Assembly (NCBI RefSeq): GCF_943193045.1
Contig: NZ_CALPCN010000005.1
Span: 124,001 to 188,000 of the forward strand
Length of the DNA: 64,000 nucleotides
Reading direction: 5' to 3'
From: Pumilibacter muris
GTDB taxonomy: Bacteria > Bacillota > Clostridia > Christensenellales > Pumilibacteraceae
Shown one piece after another: positions 56,902-64,000 of the stretch; the first letter of the stretch is position 1, and each line of letters opens with the position of its first letter. Under the pieces are notes generated by a model that did not search any database, had not been told where the DNA came from, and saw only the letters and a program-made list of their open reading frames with translations. The position numbers were made by a program, and so were the translations under genes.

Positions 56902-57912
56902 TTACGAAATGTCAGAATAAATATTGTAAGGTATTCCAAACCAATCCATTGCTTTATATGACACATACTTTTTCTTTTGCTTTTTCCCGTTATATATTCT
57001 GCATACCATTTTGCTGTTTTCTCTCACAAGTTTATTCATGGTATACTCGCTGACCCCGATAGTATGGCTTTTTTTATTTTCCGACGGCAAACAAACAAAA
57101 TAATAATAGTTTACCATATCTCTGAAAATTAAGAATACGTCGCTTTTTGTATCATTACATATACTATAAATATTAGAGTCGCTAATTTCCATAAATGCAT
57201 TCTCCAAATCTACGTTATCTATTTTATTTGCTATTTGAGAGTTCCCATCACTTTTCCGAAACAACTTTTTCCTGTTATAATAAATTAAATCATGCATTTC
57301 AAACTCACTCCCGGTTTTCGAGGTGTCTATATACCAAAGCTTATTTACGCTACCGATAAACGCTCCGCATAAATAACAATCGTTTCTTTCTATATCCAAC
57401 GTAAAGCGTCCGTTGGATTTTGTTATTACAATATCGGGTTTCACATCCGCAGTCTCTTTAAAACGTTTTTGGCGTGTTGAATTTTCAAATGAAAACCTTA
57501 AACCCGCAAATGTAACTACGCTTGTTACAATAGCCGCAAATACCGTCATGGTCACTTGATAATATGTTTCGTGCATCAAGTTTAAAAGAGCGTTTTCCGC
57601 AACCAAAAATATCGGCGCAATAATTATATGTAGACTGAACATACGACTGTCCTCAATAGCCTTATATGCAAACAGATTAACTATCGACACTATAATATAA
57701 ACTATCAACAAACTCTCGATTGCGGTAAACGCGACAGCTGTTTGCCATTTATTGTCACCACTCCCGATTTTATTTCTTATCACTTCTACGCCGCCACTAA
57801 ATTTAAGCGCAAAATAGCCGACAACCGCCGCAACCGCCACACATGCAATTCCAAAAACTATTTTTATGAACAGCGACCATCTGCGTCTGTAATTTTCGCT
57901 ACAATTTTTCAT
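56902..57912 (-). CDS. membrane protein of unknown function, surface operon
   Basis: 336 residues, unrecognised. Four hydrophobic segments lie in the first ~150 residues (near 15-37, 48-72, 80-105 and 112-140), followed by a ~190-residue soluble domain with DIVITKSNGRFTLDIERNDCYL and a Lys-rich patch (NGKKQKKKY). It is the last gene of the minus-strand surface operon, 39 bases after the M50-like protease gene, with an AAGGTG ribosome site. Confidence 0.7.
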   Translation of the reverse strand: MKNCSENYRRRWSLFIKIVFGIACVAVAAVVGYFALKFSGGVEVIRNKIGSGDNKWQTAVAFTAIESLLIVYIIVSIVNLFAYKAIEDSRMFSLHIIIAPIFLVAENALLNLMHETYYQVTMTVFAAIVTSVVTFAGLRFSFENSTRQKRFKETADVKPDIVITKSNGRFTLDIERNDCYLCGAFIGSVNKLWYIDTSKTGSEFEMHDLIYYNRKKLFRKSDGNSQIANKIDNVDLENAFMEISDSNIYSICNDTKSDVFLIFRDMVNYYYFVCLPSENKKSHTIGVSEYTMNKLVRENSKMVCRIYNGKKQKKKYVSYKAMDWFGIPYNIYSDIS

Positions 57913-57951
57913 AATAACACCTTCCTATGTAATTTTATTATTTTATACACA

Positions 57952-58740
57952 TTAGTTTTTTTTGGGCAATCTGAAGCAATATGAAATCAATAACGCCATT
58001 ACGGATATTATAAGCGAAAGCACCAAAATACACAGTAAATAGCTTGCAACGCTCAATACTCCACTCGTAAAACCTTGCAATAAAACACCGTCAACCAAAC
58101 CTAAAACTACGTCCACAATCAAGAACGCAAGAAGAACAAATATCAAGCCGTTCAACGCACCTTTTATATCGGGCTTGCTTAACGTCATGTGTAGGGCAAG
58201 AAAAATGCCCACAATAAGAAACACCCACCATTGCCACGTTACTGCGTACAAAAAGAATATAGGCACTGACGATAAAATGCTTAATAGAGCCCCGCCGAAA
58301 TCCGCAACGAAGTCAACGACCTGTATTCCTGCCGATAATTCGACAAGAAACTCAGGCAATAATAAATACGCCATCAAATACAAGATTGCCGAAATAACTA
58401 TAATCGGTGCAACCCCGATAAAGAAGTTCCCTACCTTATGATAAATGTTTTTCGGATTGTAGGTATGATTTACATACCCGAGCGTTCCGTCGGCGGAATT
58501 GATTTGAAAAAGCTTTATTTCCATTACCTTATGCCCGAAAATTACGCAAAACAGAGCGTGAGCGCATTCATGCACAGGAGTGCCGATGGCGCCCGTTATA
58601 TAACAAGCGAGCCTGCCGAACGCCCCGAAATTTGCATAAAACCGTTTATTGCAAAACGCAATCAAAAATCCGAACAGAAAAATTATTCCGACGGTGAATA
58701 CCGTTTGCAATACAAAACTTGTTAGAATTTGTGCAAACAT
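57952..58740 (-). CDS. M50-like membrane zinc metalloprotease
   Basis: 262 residues, six or more hydrophobic segments. The zinc motif HExxH is present as His57-Glu58-Cys59-Ala60-His61 (GTPVHECAHALFCVIFGH) inside a membrane segment, as in site-2 proteases. A second conserved Asp motif is not obvious, so the family call is tentative. It begins one base after the stop of the FN3-like lipoprotein gene. It might process a protein of this operon (inference). Confidence 0.6.
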   Translation of the reverse strand: MFAQILTSFVLQTVFTVGIIFLFGFLIAFCNKRFYANFGAFGRLACYITGAIGTPVHECAHALFCVIFGHKVMEIKLFQINSADGTLGYVNHTYNPKNIYHKVGNFFIGVAPIIVISAILYLMAYLLLPEFLVELSAGIQVVDFVADFGGALLSILSSVPIFFLYAVTWQWWVFLIVGIFLALHMTLSKPDIKGALNGLIFVLLAFLIVDVVLGLVDGVLLQGFTSGVLSVASYLLCILVLSLIISVMALLISYCFRLPKKN

Positions 58741-58741
58741 A

Positions 58742-61700
58742 TTAGTTTGGATTCGTCCAAGTAAATTCTACCCAAGCCGAGCTTATCGTACTTGTGCCGT
58801 TGCCGGACGTCCTCACTCTTATTTTGATTGACTTATAATTTTTGAAATTCTCGATAGGGTCGAGCGATGCCGTACCCGTATGTTTCACGGATTCATATTC
58901 GCCGCCATCGAAAGAAATTTGATAGTCATACCCCGAAGCGCCCGTAATCGTCGCCCACTTTACCGCACCGTCGGAATTGAGCGAGAACGACGATGCCGTA
59001 GGAGGCGCAAGCAACGTAATCGAATATCCGCTACCGCCGCCCGCAAACTGCGAATCAATATAGTAAACGTCATCGGAATCGAATAAGCCGCCCAAAGCCT
59101 TCACACGGATAACGTATGAACCCGTGCTCTCAATCGCTTTGCTTTCCTGACTCGCGGAAGAAGTAATGCTTTCACCTGCGATTTCATATAAATAGCCGTT
59201 TGCATTGTCGGACGCTTTCGTAATTGTAACATCAATTGTGCCGCCGTTTACAAATTGCTCATGGGAATAACCGTAAGAAATTTCGGGAGCTAAGCACGCT
59301 TTTACCACTTGCGTATAAGTAAAGTTATTGCTGTTAATATTGTTGTATCCGTCGCCTACCGCATACAGCTTCACGGTATGATTGCCGATAGTCGTATAGT
59401 GTGGCACATACGAATAAGTTGAACCCGAAACGTGAATATCGTTATTCACGCGCACGCCGTCGATTTCCAAAACATAAGAGCTTGCGTTCGTAACGCCCGT
59501 CCAAGTGTACGCCTTTTTTACTTTGTCAATGGCGAACGTAGGCGTATTCAATTTGTATACTGTTACCGCTACCGACAAAGCGCTATCAAGATACTTGCTG
59601 TCATTTCCTACCGCTTTAATACGGAAAGTATAAGATTTTCCGCCGCCCAAGTATTGAATATTAAATCTCGTGCCGTTCTGCACTCCGCCCGTTTGCATAA
59701 CATCGCTTTCATACACTTCATAGGTGGGCGTGTATTCTGCGGTATTGATATTGCCCGAAGCATTCCACACAAGTTCTACGCTGTTAGAGAACATACCGTC
59801 GGGGAATGTAGGCGCAGCCAGACGGATAAACTGTTGCGTGGGCGAAGCCTCGCTTGTCATATAGTATACCGTGCCCAAATCGTTGAAATAGTTTGCTACG
59901 GAAATCATGTGCAATACCGTACCGCTCTCGCGAATGTACTGATACATATTGTCGAAAGCATTTTCGGGTAAAGCTTGTTCGCTTTGGTCAAGGTAAACCT
60001 GATAGCTCTTGGCATTAGCCACATTATCGAATCCAAGCTGCCCTTCGCCCGTTCCGTAAGAAATACGAATATTCGTAGGCGCATTCAAACGGTTCACGCT
60101 AATAGGCGCCGTATAGTTGGAGGCAAGCGTGCTTCCACCGTTACCCCGCGCGCATACCGACACATCGTAACTACCGGCTTTAAGCGTAGATAAATCAATA
60201 TTAGTAGACGCGGCGCTAAGCACCGTTCCGCTGTATTTTACGGCATAACCGTTATTTCCGCTTACCGCCGACCATTGCGCGTTAAAACCTTGCATCGTAA
60301 GGTTTGTAGGCATAGCCTGAACAGTGATTTTAAACGATAGAGCACTTTCGGTTAAACACGGCAAGAACACATAAGTGCTACCCGAAATATTTTTCACTCC
60401 GCCCATACTGCGCACCGTATAATTGTACTCTTGCTGTGCGGAAATCGCATCGTCGGCAACATCGTTATCCGAAATAGCTAAAACCGTAGAAAGCTTTCCT
60501 TCCATAAGCGCGCCGTCTTTATAAAGCTGATAGCCCGTAGCGCCCGAAACGGCGGTATAGTTTACCGTAAATCCGCTTGCAAGCGACGAAGGGTCGCTCG
60601 TAATATAATTGTTGCCGGACGCTTGCGGTGCGGCAAGGCGTTCCACTACAATATCTTTTGAATACTTACTATCGTAATAATCGGAACCCGCTTCGGCAAC
60701 TGCCTTTACGCGTACTTTATATACGCCCACTTGACTGTAAGCATATCCGAACGCCATTTGCGCCGACGGATAATCGGTACGATTTACAATACCGTCTTTT
60801 TCAAGTTCTACGCTATAACCTACCGCTCCGCTTACGGCGTTCCAAACAAAATTATTGTTTGCATCGCCGTCCAACTCCAAATCGGAATTCCAAGAAACCG
60901 TAGGCGCAGGCAATATATAAACAATCTTTTCTTCCGACCAAGACGAAAAATAATTGCCGCTGTTATTGTAAGGCTTTACCTGCACGGCAAGCGAAGTTCC
61001 CGCCGTCAAGCTATCGTATTCCGTAACGTTTACCGTTTGATTTTGCACCACATTATTTATCTTGATTTGATAACCTTCGGCATTATCGACTTTATCCCAA
61101 TGCAACGAACCGTTTTCCACTATAAGCCCCGTAGCAGGTTGCAAATAATGAAAACTATCTTCTTTAACCGCCGAATCAAAAGACGTTACATGGTCGCCGA
61201 GAGCTTTTATCTCAACGGTAAAATCCTTGTTTTCGGAATCGTATCTGAACTTAGTACCCGATACCGCTTGCGCTTGTCCGTTGATTTTCACTTCATAATT
61301 AACGGCATTTCCCATCCACGAGAGACTCTCGCCGTCGTAAGATATTTTAGTAGGCGCGGAATTTACAAACACTTGCTTTTCGGCACTCCAAGCGGAATAA
61401 TAACTGTTATCTCCCGAAACGACAGGGCGTATTTTAATACGGTTGCTACCGGCTTGCGCCGTGTAATGCGTATCCGTAATATCGTTGGGAAGAATATCGC
61501 CATTTAAGCTGATGCGGTACGCCGAAGCACCAACTACCTCATCCCAAGAAAGTTCACCGTCATCGGAAATGCTTATATTCTCTATCGTATCGAGCGGAAT
61601 AAAGTGCATAGAAGCGCCGTAAGACTTGTCCGAAATCACCGAATTGACCGTTACGTCAAATTCTTCGCCCTTTGCGTCGTATGTAAAAAGATTGGTATTT

Positions 61701-61906
61701 ACCCGTTTTTCCTCGCCGCCGTTGATTTGCACCGTATAATATTCGGCAAGAGTCACCTTATCCCAAGTAATGCGGGTTCCGTCGTAGGTGATATTCGTAG
61801 GCTTATAAAGCCCTTCTACCTCTTTCTTGCTACACGCAGAAAGTCCGAGAACTGCACATACCGACATTATAAGGCACGCTACAATCAGCAGATTTCTTTT
61901 TTTCAT
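58742..61906 (-). CDS. large lipoprotein with FN3-like repeats
   Basis: 1054 residues from the ATG at 61906 (AGGAG upstream); an in-frame start 27 codons earlier lacks a signal peptide context. The N-terminus is a lipoprotein signal with lipobox LSAC, so Cys ~25 is lipidated and the protein is anchored outside the membrane. The body is about ten repeats of ~85-100 residues, each with a xGxxLxWxxVxxAxxYxVxIDG type pattern, for example ISWDKVTLAEYYTVQING and LHWDKVDNAEGYQIKIN. These are fibronectin type III-like folds. It is probably a surface adhesin, scaffold or glycan-binding protein. Confidence 0.85.
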   Translation of the reverse strand: MKKRNLLIVACLIMSVCAVLGLSACSKKEVEGLYKPTNITYDGTRITWDKVTLAEYYTVQINGGEEKRVNTNLFTYDAKGEEFDVTVNSVISDKSYGASMHFIPLDTIENISISDDGELSWDEVVGASAYRISLNGDILPNDITDTHYTAQAGSNRIKIRPVVSGDNSYYSAWSAEKQVFVNSAPTKISYDGESLSWMGNAVNYEVKINGQAQAVSGTKFRYDSENKDFTVEIKALGDHVTSFDSAVKEDSFHYLQPATGLIVENGSLHWDKVDNAEGYQIKINNVVQNQTVNVTEYDSLTAGTSLAVQVKPYNNSGNYFSSWSEEKIVYILPAPTVSWNSDLELDGDANNNFVWNAVSGAVGYSVELEKDGIVNRTDYPSAQMAFGYAYSQVGVYKVRVKAVAEAGSDYYDSKYSKDIVVERLAAPQASGNNYITSDPSSLASGFTVNYTAVSGATGYQLYKDGALMEGKLSTVLAISDNDVADDAISAQQEYNYTVRSMGGVKNISGSTYVFLPCLTESALSFKITVQAMPTNLTMQGFNAQWSAVSGNNGYAVKYSGTVLSAASTNIDLSTLKAGSYDVSVCARGNGGSTLASNYTAPISVNRLNAPTNIRISYGTGEGQLGFDNVANAKSYQVYLDQSEQALPENAFDNMYQYIRESGTVLHMISVANYFNDLGTVYYMTSEASPTQQFIRLAAPTFPDGMFSNSVELVWNASGNINTAEYTPTYEVYESDVMQTGGVQNGTRFNIQYLGGGKSYTFRIKAVGNDSKYLDSALSVAVTVYKLNTPTFAIDKVKKAYTWTGVTNASSYVLEIDGVRVNNDIHVSGSTYSYVPHYTTIGNHTVKLYAVGDGYNNINSNNFTYTQVVKACLAPEISYGYSHEQFVNGGTIDVTITKASDNANGYLYEIAGESITSSASQESKAIESTGSYVIRVKALGGLFDSDDVYYIDSQFAGGGSGYSITLLAPPTASSFSLNSDGAVKWATITGASGYDYQISFDGGEYESVKHTGTASLDPIENFKNYKSIKIRVRTSGNGTSTISSAWVEFTWTNPN

Positions 61907-61932
61907 TTCCTTTATCTCCTTTTGTTTGTTTT

Positions 61933-63573
61933 TTAATATAAAGTTGACATATCGGGATATTCGATTTCCACGTAGAAATCTTTCCAAAAGCTACCATTTG
62001 AAGACCAATAACCTCGATAACTCGTATATAGACAGCAGTAAAGAATCGGGGAGCTTAATTGGATAGTGGCAGTTCTTGTATATCTTTCATAAATGGAATC
62101 CGAGTGTTGTTCACTGTAACCCCATATTTTATACACATCACTTGCTGTTTTTTCCCTATACCAACTCATGTAAGTTTTGTATGGATTGGATACCGAAGCA
62201 CTGTCATGTTTTGATTGATAAGTTACATTGATGACAATACTTCGAACGCCTTTATTGAAAATATCTGTCAAGTCTAAATCGTATCTACTTTTATCCATAT
62301 TAGGAGTTTCGTTTCTTACTTGTACTCCAGATGATGTATCGTTAATAAAAACCCTTGTGTCTTTTAGCACTTTCCAATACTTTGCATATAATTTTATACT
62401 ATTCGCCGACATAGCGGTATTCGTATATTTCCCTCCGTTGCCGTCATACCACCCCGCGAACATATATCCCGCCTTTTCAGTTTCGGGCAGAGTAATGCTC
62501 GTTCCTTGCGGTTCGGAAATATTCGTAACTTCCGTTCCACCATTTGTATCAAAGATAATCATTGCTTGCCATTTGGCGGTAAGCTTTACGCTATTCGTCG
62601 GCATAGTGGTTGCGCTGAAAGTAGAGCCGCTTGCAGTTTGCCAACCGACAAATTTGTAGTTCTCTCTTATCGGCGTAGGAAGATTGATTGCGTCGCCCAC
62701 ACGTGCAATAACGGAATTTATATTGTTGCCGCCGTTACTGTCAAAGTCAAGCACAGGCGCGAACTCTGCCGCATACAGCACCATTTCGCCCGTTACTTTG
62801 CCGTTGAATACTTCTTGCTTAGTCGTGTCATTTCTCTTTTTCGACCAAGCAATAACAGCTTTGCCGTCTACCCGTGTTTCAAGTTGCACTTCGGAAATAG
62901 GCGTGCCGTACTCCACCAAAACTTCTTCCGGAGCACCGCTCTCGGTGAAATAAAACGTAACGGCAAACTCTTCTCCCTTAAAGCCCGCATAGAGATATAT
63001 GTAGCCTTTGGTATCTGACAAATCGAAAATACTTTCGTCAACGATATTTTTCGAGGGAATCGCACCGTATTGGTCGGCAACACGTATGCCTTGCTTATCG
63101 GGTTGTGTGTACCACCCTACAAAGTTTTTGTTCTCCATAGTAAGATTCAACGGCAAATCATTGATAAGTGAATTATACTCTACCGTAAGTGAACGGATAC
63201 CCGTAACCGCAGCGCCCTGATAATCGAGAACAAGCGTAAATTCTTTCGCGCGGAACTGAGGATACAATACAATATTTTTATTATCTGTAAATGCGGCAAC
63301 CGCGCTGCCGCCCGAGTTTACATACTGCGTTCCGCCCGCTTCCGCATCATAAAGCCCCATAAACTCATATCCGTTTTTTTCGGGAATAGAACTTATAGAA
63401 TACAGCTTACCCGATTGCACTTCAATAGAATGTACACCCGTATTATCTGTATACTGAATTGTATACGTCTGTTCTCGCGGCGTATTTGTGCCACTGTTAT
63501 CTCCGCAAGCGCACAACGAGAACAACATTGTGCAAGCAAGAATTACACCTATAAACTTATGTATCTTTTTCAT
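61933..63573 (-). CDS. Flg_new (InlB B-repeat) lipoprotein
   Basis: 546 residues. Signal peptide with lipobox near LFSLCAC. The middle holds several ~70-residue Listeria-Bacteroides/InlB-B repeats with the typical GYxFxGWYDxxGGxxxxT ending (GYMFAGWYDGNGGKYTNTAM; YKFVGWQTASGSTF). The last ~125 residues are a separate domain ending VEIEYPDMSTLY that recurs in the neighbouring upstream gene. GGAGAG precedes the ATG. Surface display is clear; the binding target is unknown. Confidence 0.88.
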   Translation of the reverse strand: MKKIHKFIGVILACTMLFSLCACGDNSGTNTPREQTYTIQYTDNTGVHSIEVQSGKLYSISSIPEKNGYEFMGLYDAEAGGTQYVNSGGSAVAAFTDNKNIVLYPQFRAKEFTLVLDYQGAAVTGIRSLTVEYNSLINDLPLNLTMENKNFVGWYTQPDKQGIRVADQYGAIPSKNIVDESIFDLSDTKGYIYLYAGFKGEEFAVTFYFTESGAPEEVLVEYGTPISEVQLETRVDGKAVIAWSKKRNDTTKQEVFNGKVTGEMVLYAAEFAPVLDFDSNGGNNINSVIARVGDAINLPTPIRENYKFVGWQTASGSTFSATTMPTNSVKLTAKWQAMIIFDTNGGTEVTNISEPQGTSITLPETEKAGYMFAGWYDGNGGKYTNTAMSANSIKLYAKYWKVLKDTRVFINDTSSGVQVRNETPNMDKSRYDLDLTDIFNKGVRSIVINVTYQSKHDSASVSNPYKTYMSWYREKTASDVYKIWGYSEQHSDSIYERYTRTATIQLSSPILYCCLYTSYRGYWSSNGSFWKDFYVEIEYPDMSTLY

Positions 63574-63590
63574 ATATACTCTCCTCTTGT

Positions 63591-64000
63591 TTAATAGAGC
63601 GTACTCTTATCAGGATATTCTATTTCCACATAAAAATCTTTCCAATAGTAATCACTGTACCACAAGTCTCCATTCAAATCCCTATAAATGCCAGTATCAC
63701 TACAATAGCGGCAAATATAAAGAATAGGCGCATTTAATTCAAGTGTTTGTTTCCTTGTGTAACTATGCCATTTATTATCACTATGCGCTTCTTCATAAGA
63801 CCAAATCAAATATGCATTGCTTGCCTGTTCGGCTGAAAACCATGCCATTAAAGTTTTTTGTTGCCGTGAAGACATTCCATTTTTTGCATAAGAATAGTAT
63901 GATACTGTAACATTTATCATTCTAACACCAATATTATACAAATCACTTAAATCAAGATTATCTCTGGATTGATCCATACTCGGTGCTGTTGATACATTTT
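63591..64000 (-). CDS. surface protein, 3' part only (paralogue of the preceding lipoprotein)
   Basis: The coding frame is open at the window edge, so the N-terminus lies beyond 64000. The visible ~135 residues match the C-terminal domain of the protein at 61933-63573. Shared features are a DLDL/NLDLSDLY start, YxTYMSWYRE versus QKTLMAWFSAEQ, IWxYxExHSD, YTRxxxxxLxxPILYxCxY, and the same final residues VEIEYPDxSTLY. It is separated from the next gene by 17 bases and is the most upstream visible gene of the operon. Confidence 0.85.
   Translation of the reverse strand, partial: NVSTAPSMDQSRDNLDLSDLYNIGVRMINVTVSYYSYAKNGMSSRQQKTLMAWFSAEQASNAYLIWSYEEAHSDNKWHSYTRKQTLELNAPILYICRYCSDTGIYRDLNGDLWYSDYYWKDFYVEIEYPDKSTLY

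Overview
The window looks like chromosome from an anaerobic Firmicute of the class Clostridia, probably an uncultured gut organism (inference). The grounds are a pyruvate:ferredoxin oxidoreductase, glycyl-radical and radical-SAM enzymes, spore-maturation genes spmA/spmB, SigA-type promoters with strong GGAGG ribosome sites, and Rho-independent terminators. There are about 50 protein genes, one tRNA, no rRNA and no CRISPR array. I saw no complete insertion sequence.

Layout. 1-5 kb: pyruvate:ferredoxin oxidoreductase and a DUF3737 protein. 5-8.4 kb: metG, tatD and a TatD-linked radical-SAM gene, overlapping or close together on the minus strand. 8.7-15.2 kb: a membrane protein, spmAB, a TrpB-like enzyme, two small HTH genes, a DRE-TIM aldolase and tRNA-Arg(ACG). 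15.3-18.7 kb: a Na/phosphate cotransporter preceded by what looks like a yybP-ykoY (manganese) riboswitch, then malQ. 18.8-20.8 kb: a small charged protein, a ParA-type ATPase and a DeoR regulator.

20.8-33.5 kb is a complete bacterial microcompartment locus of the B12-independent fucose/rhamnose type (GRM5-like). It holds a glycyl-radical 1,2-propanediol dehydratase and its activase, a class II sugar-phosphate aldolase, CoA-acylating aldehyde dehydrogenase, a zinc-family alcohol dehydrogenase, PduL, PduS, an HbpS/PduO-C-like protein and seven shell proteins (four BMC-H, PduT-like BMC-T, PduU/EutS-like, EutN vertex). The expected chemistry is: deoxysugar phosphate to lactaldehyde, then 1,2-propanediol, propanal and propionyl-CoA/propionyl phosphate, or propanol. 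ackA and pta follow at 34.7-37.0 kb and could recover ATP from the acyl phosphate. Repeated TGTGGTTTT boxes lie at both main promoters and are candidate sites for the adjacent DeoR regulator.

37-44 kb: a MntP/YtaF-like exporter, a degenerate ABC ATPase-like protein and two overlapping MacB-like ATPase-permease fusions. One of two promoters upstream of the ABC genes has a run of nine G in its -35/-10 spacer. 44-54.8 kb: housekeeping genes rsmI, trmN6-like, tilS, rpoC and rpoB, with REP-like repeats between rsmI and trmN6. 55-56.7 kb: a Soj-type ParA overlapping an AraC regulator, divergent from rpoB. 56.9-64 kb: a five-gene minus-strand surface operon (two Flg_new-type lipoproteins sharing a novel C-terminal domain, an FN3-like lipoprotein, an M50-like membrane protease and a membrane protein) that runs off the window end.
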